DNA of 64,000 bases from Yinghuangia seranimata. Its GTDB lineage: Bacteria; Actinomycetota; Actinomycetes; Streptomycetales; Streptomycetaceae. How positions within the stretch are numbered: position 1 is the first letter of the stretch; each line of letters starts with the position of its first letter. The notes beneath the pieces were generated by a model that had not been told where the DNA came from, searched no databases, and saw only the letters and a list, made by a program, of their open reading frames with translations. The position numbers and the translations under genes were made by a program. Location: positions 62,001-126,000 of the forward strand of contig NZ_JASAOI010000010.1 in assembly GCF_029953285.1 (NCBI RefSeq), written 5' to 3'. Shown piece after piece: positions 37,994 through 47,230 of the stretch.

Positions 37994-39033
37994 CCGAACC
38001 TCCTGACCTGCCATGTGGCGCCGGCGTAGAAGGCGTCGGTCAGGCTCGAGATCTTGACCTGGTCGCCCGGCTTGGGGGCGTGCACCATCTGTCCGTTCCC
38101 GATGTAGATGCCGATGTGTCCGTAGTCGCCGTTGTTCTTCAGATCAAACCCGATGACGTCGCCGGGCTGCATCACCGCGAAGTCGCGCGGGACGGCCTGC
38201 CCCATCGTGACCTGGATCTCCGACGAGTGCGGCAGCGAGATCCTGCCGCCTGACGCCTGGTAGATCGCGTAGATGACGAGCCCGCTGCAGTCGAAGCCGA
38301 GAATGCCCGCGCCGGTCGGCCCGAAGCCCTCCGAGGGGCCGTCGACGTCGCCGCCGCCCCACGAGTAGGGCAGGCCGCGCTGTTGCAGCGCGACCGAGAC
38401 GACGGTGGCGCCGAAGCCCGTGCCTTGCGGGACGTTCGGGACGATCGACTGGTACTTGTCCATCAGGGCGCGGATGGTGCGCACGTAGCCCTGGGTCTCG
38501 GCGAACGGCGGTATGCCGCCGTACTCGACGATGCGGTTGGGGCCCGCGTTGTACGCCGCGAGCATGAGGTCCTGGATGTTGCCGTGCGCGCGCCCGGAGT
38601 CGACGTAGCCGCGCACCTGGGCGGCCAACGCGCAGTCGTAGTGGGCGGCGGCCAGTATCGCGTCGGCCGGGCTCCACACGCTCTTGGTGCCGTCGCCGTC
38701 GCCGTCGGTCGCCCACGTCGCCCATGTGCCGGGCATGAACTGCGCGATGCCCTGGGCGCCGACCGGGCTGACGATCAACGGGTCCCAGCCGGACTCCTGT
38801 TCCATCTGCGCGGCCAGCAACTGCGGCGTCACCTCGGGGCACACCTGGCCGGCCTTGGCGATCCACTGGCGGTATTGGGCGGGTACGCGAGCCTCGTTGT
38901 ACAGCGCGTTCAGCGGGCCCGCAACGCTCGACGCGGGCAGTCCGCCGGCGATCGCGGCGATCACGAGGAGTCCGCCGACGATCACGACCAACGGGAAGGC
39001 CAGGAAGCCGCCTACGGCCTTCATCGGCGTCAC
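37990..39033 (-). CDS. Lytic transglycosylase / NlpC-P60 peptidoglycan hydrolase
   Basis: 347 residues. One membrane helix (about 8-32) is followed by an SLT domain with QMEQESGW (Glu80), GAQGIAQFMPGTW and LAAYNAGP, and then an NlpC/P60 domain with FDCSGLV (Cys249) and GHIGIYIG (His306). The two domains cut glycan strands and peptide stems of the wall. The fused SLT plus NlpC form anchored to the membrane is typical of Gram-positive conjugation and type IV secretion clusters, where it opens the wall for the channel. It is the first gene of the leftward cluster. GTG 39033 or the ATG three codons later could be the start. Confidence 0.9.
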   Translation of the reverse strand: MTPMKAVGGFLAFPLVVIVGGLLVIAAIAGGLPASSVAGPLNALYNEARVPAQYRQWIAKAGQVCPEVTPQLLAAQMEQESGWDPLIVSPVGAQGIAQFMPGTWATWATDGDGDGTKSVWSPADAILAAAHYDCALAAQVRGYVDSGRAHGNIQDLMLAAYNAGPNRIVEYGGIPPFAETQGYVRTIRALMDKYQSIVPNVPQGTGFGATVVSVALQQRGLPYSWGGGDVDGPSEGFGPTGAGILGFDCSGLVIYAIYQASGGRISLPHSSEIQVTMGQAVPRDFAVMQPGDVIGFDLKNNGDYGHIGIYIGNGQMVHAPKPGDQVKISSLTDAFYAGATWQVRRFG

Positions 39034-39481
39034 GGCGCACCACCCGGGAACGGGCTGCGGCCGGGCACAACGCCGGCGACCCTCGGGTCACGTACCGCCT
39101 TCGCCGCAGTCGACCGTGCGAACGGTGCCAACCGTGTATGACGCGCATACCGCATGGTGCCCCCGATCCCCCGGCGGTCCGCGCAGGGCGGTGCCCGGCC
39201 CACCGAAAAGCGTCACGCCGATCTCGTTCGAGTCCGATCCAGCCCTCGGTTCCGCCATCCTGCCCCGACGCCACCCCCGTGTGTCCAGCCGGTGTACCTC
39301 CGACCACCCCGAACCGCATAAGCGTGCGAGACGTAGGGCATTGTGCCCGGTATCCGGCCAACTCGCGGCCACTACCGGAAGGTTGGACGCGGGGACGGCC
39401 GTTCGGGCATACCGGGTGCATCGGGACGTGCGGTAGGTTCCCGCTGCTGGCCGGAATCGCGTCATCGCGCGGGGGTAGGCA
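39034..39481. other. Divergent promoter region without a gene
   Basis: About 450 nt separate the leftward secretion-like cluster from the rightward TPR gene. The only structure noted is a short GTATG-ACGCG-CATAC inverted repeat at 39136-39150. Promoters for both directions must lie here, but I cannot point to them with confidence. Confidence 0.5.
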
Positions 39482-42400
39482 ATGTCCAGGCAGAACAGCG
39501 CGGAAAACGGGATCGCGGACCACGGACGCGGGCACCACGGCGCGGCGGAGCGCCGGGGGTTCGTGCTGCTCGTCGCCGGGGTCGGTCACGGGCGGCGCAA
39601 AAGCCGCCTGTTGGAGGACTCGGAGGCGGCGCTCGCGGGCTGGGTCGGGCTCCCGCCGCAGATCCTCGTCCCCGACGCACCGGCCGACGTCGTGCAGTTG
39701 CCGGCCGGTTCGGGGCCGCAGACGGTACGCGGATACCTGGAGCGCGCCTCGGTCACGCGCGGCCCGGTCCTGGTCTTCCTGACCGGGCACCTGATGCCGG
39801 ACCGACGCGGCGAACTGCACGTCACGCTGCGCGACTCGACGTCGAACAGCGTGCGCTACGACGGACTGCCGTGGGCCTGGCTCGCCGAGACCCTGCGGAT
39901 CCGCGACCCGCGCGAGACCCTCGTGATCGCCGACCTGACGGCGTCCGAGGAACTTCGGGGGCAGGTGTACGCGTCCCCGGGCGTACTCGCCGACCGGCTG
40001 CCGCTGTGGGGCGTGCTGACCCCGTCGCCGACGCACCACGAACCCGCGCACGCCTTCACCCGCACGCTGACGGTCGCCGCGCGCCGCGGCTTCATCGGAT
40101 GCCCGGCGCTGGTCGACGCGGCGACCATGCACCCCGAGGTCTTCAGCCGAGCACAACTTCCGGCCGCGACGGTGCAGATCGTCCCGCCTCCGGGGACCGC
40201 GCTGGCGCTGGTGAACCGGCTTCCGGCGGAGGACACGACGCAGTACGTGGTGTCTCTGACCCCGACCGGCACGCCGACGGCCGCACGCCCGGCGAACGGG
40301 GGCGGACCGGCCGCGTGGCCGCAGCCGCAGGCACAGATGACGGTCACTCAGCCGGCGCCGACCGTACGGCGGTCCGACGAGGCCGCAGCCACGCGGCAGG
40401 CCGAGACGACGGGACCCGACGCGGCCGAGACGATGCCGACAGGCCCGGCGTACGCGCTGCCGATGTGGCGGCATCCACAACCCGCCGACGACACACGGGA
40501 GTCGGCCGAACCGTCGGCCGAACCGGCCTGGACGCAGGCCGCCGCCTCCCCCGCCGAACCCGCGCCCAGCACTCAGCCGCGGCAGCCCGAGTTCCCTTCG
40601 CCGGCCGCGGCCGACCTCGAGGACGACCCGCTGTGGGACGAAGCGACGACCGAGGTCCTGCCGGTGGTGCAACCGGAGGAAACCGCCGCACAGGCGCACG
40701 GCATTCACGCGCCGGCCCCGGATTCGGGCTCGTCGGACGGACGCGGCGTCGGCAAATGGGTGCCGTCCGCGCGTTCCTCCGCCGACGCCGGATCCGCCGC
40801 CGACCACGTGGGTGCCCCCTCGTCCGCCGCGGCTCCCCGGTCGGAGAGCCCCGACCGTTCGGCGACGCACGCGGCGGCCGCCGGGCCGTACCTCTACCGG
40901 CAGCGCGTCCACGAGCTGCGTGGTCTCGTCTCCGGCGGACAGCACGACGTCGCCCTCGACCTCGTGCGCGAGCTCGCCCACGACATGGAGGCGCGGTACG
41001 GCCTCGGCCCCGAACACCGCGACACGTTGGACGCGTTGGAAACGTGGGCCTGGCTCGCCGCCCGGGCGGACCACGTCGGCGAGGCGGTAGAGGTCTACAC
41101 GGAGACGGCGCGCCGCAGCGCCCGCATCCACGGTCCCGGCCACGCCACGACCCGTGCCGCCGCCGACGCCGCGTACACGCTGTGGCTTCGTGTCAGCGAC
41201 CTCGAGGAGGCCCGCGCGTCGGGTCCGGCCGTCGTGGCGCTGCGCGAACTCGTACTCGGGCCGAACGCCCGGGCCCGCGAGTCCGCCGCGGAGCATCTGG
41301 CCACGCTGGCGGCGCCCGTAGCCGAGCCGGCCGCGGCGACGCCGTCCCGCGAAGCTCGGGCGCCCGACACCACGCCCGAGGCCGAACCCGAGGCTACGAC
41401 GGCTCCCGGGCCCGACCCGGCCCCCGACGCGCGCGAGGAAACCTTCCCGCCGCCACCCGAACTGCGGGAGGCGCTGGCGGACATAGCCGCGATCGCCGCC
41501 GACGGCCGGTACGCCGAGGCGTTCGGCGCCGCCGACGCCGTGATCGACGCGCTGACCGCCGACGTCGGCCGGGACCACCCCCACACACTGAACGTCCGGG
41601 AGATCCGGGCGTATCTGACCGCCGAGGCGGGCGACGTCGCCGACGCCGTCGAGGCGTACCTCGGCATCGCCAAGGCCCGGCTGGCCGCGGGCGGGTCCGA
41701 TCACCCGGACACGGTCGCGGCCGTCGACAACGCGCACGCGCTGTGGCTGCGCCTGGCCGATCCCGAGGACGCTGCCGCCGCCGAGGCGTCGGGCCGTCGC
41801 CTGGTCGCCCTGCGCGAGCACGTGCCGGGCCCCGGCGGTCGCGGGCTGGCGGGGGCGAAGGCCCGCATGGCGGCGCTCGAACCGGCCCTCAGCGAGAGCG
41901 AAGCCGACCACGCGCCCGAACCGAAGCCGGAACGCGCGTCCGAAGCCGGCTTCGAACCCGCCGTAGCGGACGCCGAATCCGAGCCCGAGCGCGAGCCCGA
42001 GCCCGAGTCCGGACCCGGGCCCGAAGCCGAATCCGAAGCGGCGACGGAACCCGCGCCCGAATCCACCGCGCCGGAGCCCGCATCCGCGACGGACCCCGAC
42101 CCCGAACCGGCCGTCCTGGCACCGGAACCGGACCCGGAACCCGAACCGGACCCCAATCCGGAACCGGAGCCCGAACCCACAACGGATCACGCCCCCGCCC
42201 CCGTCGCGCCCGAACCCGAACCCGCGACCACCCCCGCCTCCGAGCACCCCGAGCCCGACGCGCCCCACGAGGACCCGGCGCCCGAACCCCCCGTCGCCCC
42301 GCCCCCCGCCGAGGTCCGCGCGTACCTCGCCGCGATCAAGGAGGCGACGGCGCACGAGAACCACATCGAGGCCCTCACCCTCGCCGAGGAGCTGACCCGC

Positions 42401-42736
42401 GGTGTCGAGGCGCGGCACGGGCCCGCGCATCCGTACACGCTCAACGCGTACGAGGTGCGCGCGCATCTGACCGCCGCGGCCGGTCTGTTCGCGACGGCCG
42501 CGCGCGAGTACGCGGCGCTCGCGCAGCGCGTCGCGGCGGCGGTGGATCCGGACGCTCCCGGCGCCCGTTCGGCCGCCGACGCCGCACAGTCGCTGTGGCT
42601 GCGGCTCGGCCGTACCGACGCGGCGCGTACCCTCGGTCCGGGGATAGTCGATCTGCGGAGGATCGTCCCGGGTCCGGACGGCGCCGCGCTGGATGCTGCG
42701 CGCGACCACCTGAGCGTGCTCATTTCCGGCGATTGA
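39482..42736 (+). CDS. Large protein with degenerate caspase-like N-terminus and three TPR modules
   Basis: 1084 residues. Residues about 25-230 resemble a caspase/CHAT-like fold: the strand VLVFLTGHL with His103 matches the usual catalytic His position, and LVIADLTAS (Asp151) sits where the catalytic Cys strand should be, but no Cys is there. A Pro/Ala-rich linker follows. Three ~140-residue TPR-like modules (about 476-620, 659-800, 943-1084) share patterns such as LG.EH..TL.....A and ALWLRL. A Glu-Pro-rich tract (about 805-940) separates modules two and three. ATG 39482 has GGGGGTAGG upstream. It is divergent from the secretion-like cluster. It may be a sensor or scaffold; proteolysis is unlikely. 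Confidence 0.7.
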   Translation: MSRQNSAENGIADHGRGHHGAAERRGFVLLVAGVGHGRRKSRLLEDSEAALAGWVGLPPQILVPDAPADVVQLPAGSGPQTVRGYLERASVTRGPVLVFLTGHLMPDRRGELHVTLRDSTSNSVRYDGLPWAWLAETLRIRDPRETLVIADLTASEELRGQVYASPGVLADRLPLWGVLTPSPTHHEPAHAFTRTLTVAARRGFIGCPALVDAATMHPEVFSRAQLPAATVQIVPPPGTALALVNRLPAEDTTQYVVSLTPTGTPTAARPANGGGPAAWPQPQAQMTVTQPAPTVRRSDEAAATRQAETTGPDAAETMPTGPAYALPMWRHPQPADDTRESAEPSAEPAWTQAAASPAEPAPSTQPRQPEFPSPAAADLEDDPLWDEATTEVLPVVQPEETAAQAHGIHAPAPDSGSSDGRGVGKWVPSARSSADAGSAADHVGAPSSAAAPRSESPDRSATHAAAAGPYLYRQRVHELRGLVSGGQHDVALDLVRELAHDMEARYGLGPEHRDTLDALETWAWLAARADHVGEAVEVYTETARRSARIHGPGHATTRAAADAAYTLWLRVSDLEEARASGPAVVALRELVLGPNARARESAAEHLATLAAPVAEPAAATPSREARAPDTTPEAEPEATTAPGPDPAPDAREETFPPPPELREALADIAAIAADGRYAEAFGAADAVIDALTADVGRDHPHTLNVREIRAYLTAEAGDVADAVEAYLGIAKARLAAGGSDHPDTVAAVDNAHALWLRLADPEDAAAAEASGRRLVALREHVPGPGGRGLAGAKARMAALEPALSESEADHAPEPKPERASEAGFEPAVADAESEPEREPEPESGPGPEAESEAATEPAPESTAPEPASATDPDPEPAVLAPEPDPEPEPDPNPEPEPEPTTDHAPAPVAPEPEPATTPASEHPEPDAPHEDPAPEPPVAPPPAEVRAYLAAIKEATAHENHIEALTLAEELTRGVEARHGPAHPYTLNAYEVRAHLTAAAGLFATAAREYAALAQRVAAAVDPDAPGARSAADAAQSLWLRLGRTDAARTLGPGIVDLRRIVPGPDGAALDAARDHLSVLISGD

Positions 42737-42909
42737 TGAACGAAAGGCGTCGCCGCCTATCACACTTTTGATCGACTGACGGCGATACCGCACCGTTCGA
42801 GCGACCGGTTTCTGGGTAGACGGGTGTTCGCGTTGCGTGAACCACCCGCGTCTGTCGCACCCGGCGGGCATGCTGGAGTGGGGACGATCACGACAAGCTG
42901 GAGGGTCCG

Positions 42910-43524
42910 ATGCTGGACACGCTGGTGGAGCGTTACCGGTGGGCGGAACAGGACGGTCTCGTCGCACTCACGATCACCGTCGTCGCAGGCCGCACCGAGG
43001 ACGAAGTGGTCCGGGCGTTCGGCGGAGGCGGCCAAGCGGCACGCCGCCTCATGACGTTCCGCCAGATCGGCGACATGCTGGCCCTCCCCGAGGCCGGCTC
43101 CCTCCACCCCATGCTCATCGTCTCGACCGGCACCTGCGTGGTGACGATAGAGAACACCGGCTACCACGGCAGCATCCCGGAGATCGCCCGGCGCGCGTCC
43201 GCGGGCGGCGGCCGGTTCTTCAGCGCGTACTGGGACATGCACGGCGACCACCAGGTGATGTACGCGGAAGACGGCGACGTGCGCGTGGTCTTCGACCCGG
43301 TCGACACCCGGCGGATACCGGCCGGGGCCGCGGTCCCGCTGCCGCGTTGGGCGGAGGGCGTGCGGCCCGACACCGAGGCGCCGGGCGCGTCGTGCCTGGC
43401 GCTCATGGAGCGGGTCATGCGGGTGCGGATCGACCGGGACTGGATGGTCAAGCCGCTCAGCGCGGTCATCCTGCCCGACCCGGCTACCATGTTCGACGAT
43501 CCGGAGGCCGCCTGGCTTCCGTAG
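42910..43524 (+). CDS. DUF6461-like protein of unknown function
   Basis: 204 residues. Features are GGGGQAARRLMTF near the start, a central VVTIENTGYHGS, and WDMHGDHQVMYAEDGDVRVVFDP. These match a family of actinobacterial proteins of unknown role that sense or bind an unknown partner. It is soluble, with no signal peptide. GGAGG lies 5 nt before ATG 42910, a strong start. It is followed 34 nt later by a VOC-fold gene in the same direction. Confidence 0.75.
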   Translation: MLDTLVERYRWAEQDGLVALTITVVAGRTEDEVVRAFGGGGQAARRLMTFRQIGDMLALPEAGSLHPMLIVSTGTCVVTIENTGYHGSIPEIARRASAGGGRFFSAYWDMHGDHQVMYAEDGDVRVVFDPVDTRRIPAGAAVPLPRWAEGVRPDTEAPGASCLALMERVMRVRIDRDWMVKPLSAVILPDPATMFDDPEAAWLP

Positions 43525-43558
43525 CTTTGTCCCGTTTCGACGGTAAGGACGTGTCGGC

Positions 43559-43984
43559 GTGCAGGCGACCATCGACCACCTCGTCATCTGGGTCGAAGAC
43601 CAGCTGCGTTCGCTCGACTTCTACGAGCGCGTGGTGGGTTTCGAGGGCGTGCGCGCCCAGGAGTTCCGGGACGGCGACGCGCCGTTCCCCAGCGTGCGGG
43701 TGTCCCCGACGGCGATCGTCGACCTGATGGCCAAGTCCGGAGCGGCGAAGATCGACGAGAACTTCAAGACCCCGGGCGCGTCCGGGCACCCCGTGAACCA
43801 CCTGTGCATCGCTCTGCCGTTCGCCGACTACGAGGCGCTGCGCACGCGGGTCGAGGCCGACGGGGGCGACACCTCGGTCGGCATCACCGACTCGTTCGGC
43901 GCGCGCGGGTTCGCGCCGCGGACGTTCTACTTCACGGACCCGGACGGCAACGTCCTCGAGGCCCGCCACTACGACGAGGACTGA
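43559..43984 (+). CDS. VOC (glyoxalase/bleomycin-resistance fold) protein
   Basis: 141 residues with two beta-alpha-beta-beta-beta modules. IDHLVIWVEDQLRSLDFYERVVG starts the first, NHLCIALPFADYEAL the second, and FYFTDPDGNVLEARHY ends it. The His and Glu residues in IDH, NH and LEAR occupy metal-ligand positions. Substrate unknown; members include isomerases, dioxygenases and binding proteins. Its last 16 nt overlap the end of the convergent MFS gene. Confidence 0.85.
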   Translation: MQATIDHLVIWVEDQLRSLDFYERVVGFEGVRAQEFRDGDAPFPSVRVSPTAIVDLMAKSGAAKIDENFKTPGASGHPVNHLCIALPFADYEALRTRVEADGGDTSVGITDSFGARGFAPRTFYFTDPDGNVLEARHYDED

Positions 43985-45189
43985 GCCGCGAGGACGGCGG
44001 CCCGGCGTACGAGCAGGCCGCCGGCCAACGCTGTGACCACGACCGCCGCGGCGAGCACCGCCCGGTAGTCCACGACCGCGACGAGCCCGGCGCCCGCACC
44101 CGCGGCGACGGCGTTCGGGGCGAAAACGACGGTTCCCGCGGTCGCCGCCACGCGCCCGACCAGCCCTTCGGGTGTCCGGTTCTGGACCGCGGTCATGGCC
44201 GCGATGATCACGCACGGCAGGCCGACGCCGACCAGCGCGCTGCCGGTCAGCACGAGGGTCGTGTCGCCGAACGCCCGTATCGCGACGCCGACTCCGAAGA
44301 CGGCGATCCCCGCCGCCGCGAAGCCTCGTTCGGACAGGCGGCGCATGAGCGGGCCGGCGAGCACACCGCTGAGCACGGACCCGGCGCCCTGGACGGCGTA
44401 CAGCACGCCCGCGAACTCGGGGGCGCGCTCGAGGCCTTCGTCGACCACGGCGTAGACCGCCGCGCCGTTGAGCCCGGCCGCCGCCATGGTGAGCGCCCCG
44501 GCGCCGACCAGGCGGCGCAGGGCGGGGTGGGACCACAGGTAACGAACACCTTCGACGGTGTCGCGACGCCAGCTCCGGTCGGACTCGGTCTCCACCGACG
44601 GCTCGCGCCCGGCGCGTTCGACCCGCACGCACGTGAACGCCAGCGCCGCGACCGCGAACGTCGCCGCGTCCAGCGCCGCCACCGCATGGCCTCCGTACCG
44701 CGCGAACAGCCCCGCGCCGGCGAGTGGGGCGAGGAGCTTCATGCCTTCGTTCGCGGTCATGCGCAGGCCGTTGAAGTCCCCCCGCACCTCGGCCGGAACG
44801 GTGGTGGCGACCAGCCCCGCCTCGGCGGCGTCGAGCAGCACGCCGCTCACCCCGTAGACGAGCAGCACCCCGAAGACGATCCCCACCTGGTCCTCGGACC
44901 GCACGCCGAGCAGGACGCACAGCACCAGCCCCATCGCGAGGTTGCCGCGCACCAACAGGCGGGCCCGGTCGACGCGGTCGGCGGCGACGCCGATGACCGG
45001 CCCGAACAGCGTGGGCAGCCAGAGGCACACGCCGGTCAGCGCGGCGAGCGCGTTCGAGTCGGTGAGGGTCTTCACCCACACGCCCGAGGCCAGCACCATT
45101 GCGGACGTCCCGAACCCGGACACCACCACGCCGCCGAGATAGAGCCCGGCGTTTCGGTCCCGCAGCACGCGGACAGCACCAGTCGTCAT
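43969..45189 (-). CDS. MFS transporter (drug-efflux-like)
   Basis: 406 residues with about 12 hydrophobic helices. The conserved loop after helix 2 reads GVAADRVDRARLL, the MFS motif A region, and the central cytoplasmic loop is charged (ERAGREPSVETESDRSWRRD). It is probably an exporter, judged from the divergent ArsR-type regulator 66 nt away. ATG 45189 is the likely start. The longer open frame beyond it runs through the regulator gene and is not real. Confidence 0.87.
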   Translation of the reverse strand: MTTGAVRVLRDRNAGLYLGGVVVSGFGTSAMVLASGVWVKTLTDSNALAALTGVCLWLPTLFGPVIGVAADRVDRARLLVRGNLAMGLVLCVLLGVRSEDQVGIVFGVLLVYGVSGVLLDAAEAGLVATTVPAEVRGDFNGLRMTANEGMKLLAPLAGAGLFARYGGHAVAALDAATFAVAALAFTCVRVERAGREPSVETESDRSWRRDTVEGVRYLWSHPALRRLVGAGALTMAAAGLNGAAVYAVVDEGLERAPEFAGVLYAVQGAGSVLSGVLAGPLMRRLSERGFAAAGIAVFGVGVAIRAFGDTTLVLTGSALVGVGLPCVIIAAMTAVQNRTPEGLVGRVAATAGTVVFAPNAVAAGAGAGLVAVVDYRAVLAAAVVVTALAGGLLVRRAAVLAAQSSS

Positions 45190-45221
45190 GCCGGACGAGG
45201 CTGCCGCGACCACGACCTCCA

Positions 45222-45249
45222 AGTCAATGCTTGGCGGTTGTGGTTGACT
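45222..45249. promoter_or_regulatory. Operator candidate between MFS and ArsR genes
   Basis: AGTCAA (45222-45227) and TTGACT (45244-45249) form an inverted repeat with a 16-nt gap in the 66-nt divergent region. The leftward TTGACT could also be a -35 element for the transporter. Confidence 0.4.
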
Positions 45250-45255
45250 GTGTGC

Positions 45256-45798
45256 ATGCCACGGCAGCCGAAGACCAACGACCCGGTGCTGCGCGCCCTC
45301 GCGCACCCGACGCGGCTGCGGATGATGTCCCTGCTGTGGGCCACGCCGCAGTCCGCCGCCGAACTCGCCCGCGAACTGGGCGTCTCCCAGGCCCTGGCCA
45401 GCCACCACCTGCGGACGCTCGACGCGGCCGGGCTGCTGGTCCTCACCGAGACCCGGTCGACCCGGGGCGGCGCCGAACGCCGCTACCAGGCCGTCCGCGG
45501 AACCCCGCTGGCGGACCAGCAGGTCGACATGCCCCTGCTCGCCGAGACGCTGGCGCACAACCTGCGCGAGCGGGCGGGCAGACGCGCCCCGGACGCCCCG
45601 GGGGTCACGACCGACGCCGAACTGTGGCTCAAGCCGGCCGACTGGGACGCCCTCCGCACCCGCCTCGCCGCCCTGATGACCGAACTCCACGAAGCCGCCC
45701 ACGCCCCTCACGCCGAGGGAACCGTGCCGATCGGCGGGACGGTGGTGCTGTTCCTGATGACGGACGAGCCGGCGCCGCAGCCGACCCCGGAGTCCTGA
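45256..45798 (+). CDS. ArsR family winged-helix regulator
   Basis: 180 residues. The N-terminal winged helix contains LRALAHPTRLRMMSLL and SAAELARELGVSQALASHHLRTL. There is no obvious Cys pair for metal sensing. The C-terminal half (LAETLAHNLRERAG and onward) fits the longer ArsR-like proteins that respond to small molecules. It is divergent from the MFS transporter, its likely target. Confidence 0.88.
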   Translation: MPRQPKTNDPVLRALAHPTRLRMMSLLWATPQSAAELARELGVSQALASHHLRTLDAAGLLVLTETRSTRGGAERRYQAVRGTPLADQQVDMPLLAETLAHNLRERAGRRAPDAPGVTTDAELWLKPADWDALRTRLAALMTELHEAAHAPHAEGTVPIGGTVVLFLMTDEPAPQPTPES

Positions 45799-45876
45799 GC
45801 GGGCACGCACGGCTGCGCCGGGCGGACCACCTCGACCCACCTCGACGGGGGGTGGCCGGGCCCGCGGGCCCGCGGC

Positions 45877-47010
45877 TCAGGCGTGGATCGGCGCCTGCCC
45901 CGTCAGCTCCCACCAGGCCGACAGCTGCGGGGCGTCCGCCACGTCCACGCGGTCGCCCGGGCGCGGCACGGCGATCCGGACGTCCCTCGCCTTGGCCTCG
46001 CCCCACAGCCGGTTCACCGGCTCGGTCCACGCGTGGAACGCCAGGTTGAAGGTCGCCCAGTGCACCGGCAGCAGCAACTCCCCACCCAGGTCCAGGTGGG
46101 CGTTGACCGCCTCCTCCGGGTTCATGTGAATGTCCGGCCAGTTCTCGCTGTAGGCGCCGATCGGCATCAGCGTCAGGTCGAACGGGCCGTGCTCCGCGCC
46201 GATCCGGGCGTAGCCGTCGAAGTAGCCCGAGTCGCCCGCGTAGAAGACCTTGTGCGCGTCACCCGCGATCACCCACGAGCCCCACAGGGTGTCGTTCCTC
46301 CGCAGCGTCCGGCCCGAGAAGTGCCGGGCCGCGGTCGAGGTGAAGGTCAGGCCCGCGACCTCCGCCCGTTCCTCCCAGTCGAGTTCGATGATCCGCTCGT
46401 CCGGCACGCCCCAGCGCTGCAGGTGGGCGCCGATGCCGAGCGGGACGAGGAACGGCGCGGTGTGCGCGGCCGTCAGGGCCAGGACGGTGGCCCGGTCGAG
46501 GTGGTCGTAGTGGTCGTGGGAGATCAGCACCGCGTCGACGGACGGCAGGGTCTCCAAGGCGACCGGCACCGGGTGCAGCCGCGCGGGGCCGACCAGCTGC
46601 GACGGCGAGACCCGCTTGCTCCACACGGGGTCGAGCAGCACCCGCCGTCCCTCGATCTCGACGAGGGCGCTGGCGTGGCCGTACCAGACCACGCTGAGCC
46701 CGTCCCGCCCCGCGGCCGGGGTGTCCGGCGTCGCGACGAGCGGCACGGGCCCGGCCGGGCGGCGGTGCTCCTGCTCCCGCATCAGCTGCCAGAACAGTCC
46801 CGGCGAGTTCTGCGGCTGCACGAGGCTCGCCGGCACCGGGTTGTGGAACGCGCCGTCGCGGTAGCGCGGCGAGCGCAGCATGCGTTCGAGCCGTTCGCCC
46901 TCTGCGGTGCCGCCCAGCTCCGCCGGGACGTTCCGCAGTGCGGCCCATCCCGCGACGGCGAGCGCCGCGCCGCCTACCGCCAGTCGTCGTGCCGTCTGAC
47001 GTCCTGCCAT
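45877..47010 (-). CDS. Metallo-beta-lactamase-fold hydrolase (UlaG/NAPE-PLD-like), membrane-attached
   Basis: 377 residues. The N-terminus has a basic pair and a hydrophobic stretch (ARRLAVGGAALAVAGWAAL), so the protein is probably exported or anchored. Metal motif SHDHYDHLD gives His165, His167, Asp169 and His170. Later ligands lie in AARHFSG, AGDSGYFDG and PVHWATF. The WYGHASALVEI opening and the overall order match N-acylphosphatidylethanolamine phospholipase D-like and UlaG-like enzymes. Substrate unknown. ATG 47010 has GAGGAG upstream at a better distance than the GTG at 47019. Confidence 0.85.
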   Translation of the reverse strand: MAGRQTARRLAVGGAALAVAGWAALRNVPAELGGTAEGERLERMLRSPRYRDGAFHNPVPASLVQPQNSPGLFWQLMREQEHRRPAGPVPLVATPDTPAAGRDGLSVVWYGHASALVEIEGRRVLLDPVWSKRVSPSQLVGPARLHPVPVALETLPSVDAVLISHDHYDHLDRATVLALTAAHTAPFLVPLGIGAHLQRWGVPDERIIELDWEERAEVAGLTFTSTAARHFSGRTLRRNDTLWGSWVIAGDAHKVFYAGDSGYFDGYARIGAEHGPFDLTLMPIGAYSENWPDIHMNPEEAVNAHLDLGGELLLPVHWATFNLAFHAWTEPVNRLWGEAKARDVRIAVPRPGDRVDVADAPQLSAWWELTGQAPIHA

Positions 47011-47055
47011 CGGCCGCACACTCCTCGCCCGCAGATGATCCGTAGATCAGCAATA

Positions 47056-47075
47056 TCGTTGTAGGTCATCAACGA
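47056..47075. promoter_or_regulatory. Inverted repeat upstream of the MBL-fold gene
   Basis: TCGTTG (47056-47061) and CAACGA (47070-47075) have an 8-nt spacer and lie 46 nt upstream of the start. The region is AT-richer than its surroundings, as promoters here tend to be. Confidence 0.35.
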
Positions 47076-47116
47076 CTCGCGCGGCCGTAGTGTTCCCGGC
47101 CTCTCCGGACACGACG

Positions 47117-47158
47117 ACATCGGCCGCGCGGTCCCGCCAAGGCGGGTCCACGCGGCCG
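47117..47158 (-). terminator. Terminator after the GH5 gene
   Basis: The outer stem ATCGGCCGCG/CGCGGCCGAT (10 bp) and inner stem CCCGCC-AA-GGCGGG form one long hairpin with small internal loops. It lies 73 nt past the stop of the GH5 gene and ends the lacI-gal operon. Confidence 0.75.
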
Positions 47159-47230
47159 ATGCGGTCGAGCACGGATCAACGGATCAACGGTTCACAGGCT
47201 CGCCCACGGGTCGGGCGCACCGGTCCCCCG

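Noticed and set aside
30493-39033. An integrative conjugative element
   Set aside because: No integrase, relaxase, excisionase, attachment repeats or tRNA target flank the secretion-like genes, and base composition does not change at the edges.
38144-42967. 1607-residue open frame on the minus strand
   Set aside because: It is the antisense reading of the rightward TPR gene plus the wrong frame of the NlpC gene. Its composition (Arg/Gly/Val-rich without domains) is typical of shadow frames in GC-rich DNA.
43804-45798. 664-residue plus-strand frame ending with the ArsR gene
   Set aside because: The first 484 codons are antisense to the MFS gene. Only the last 180 codons, from ATG 45256, match a family.
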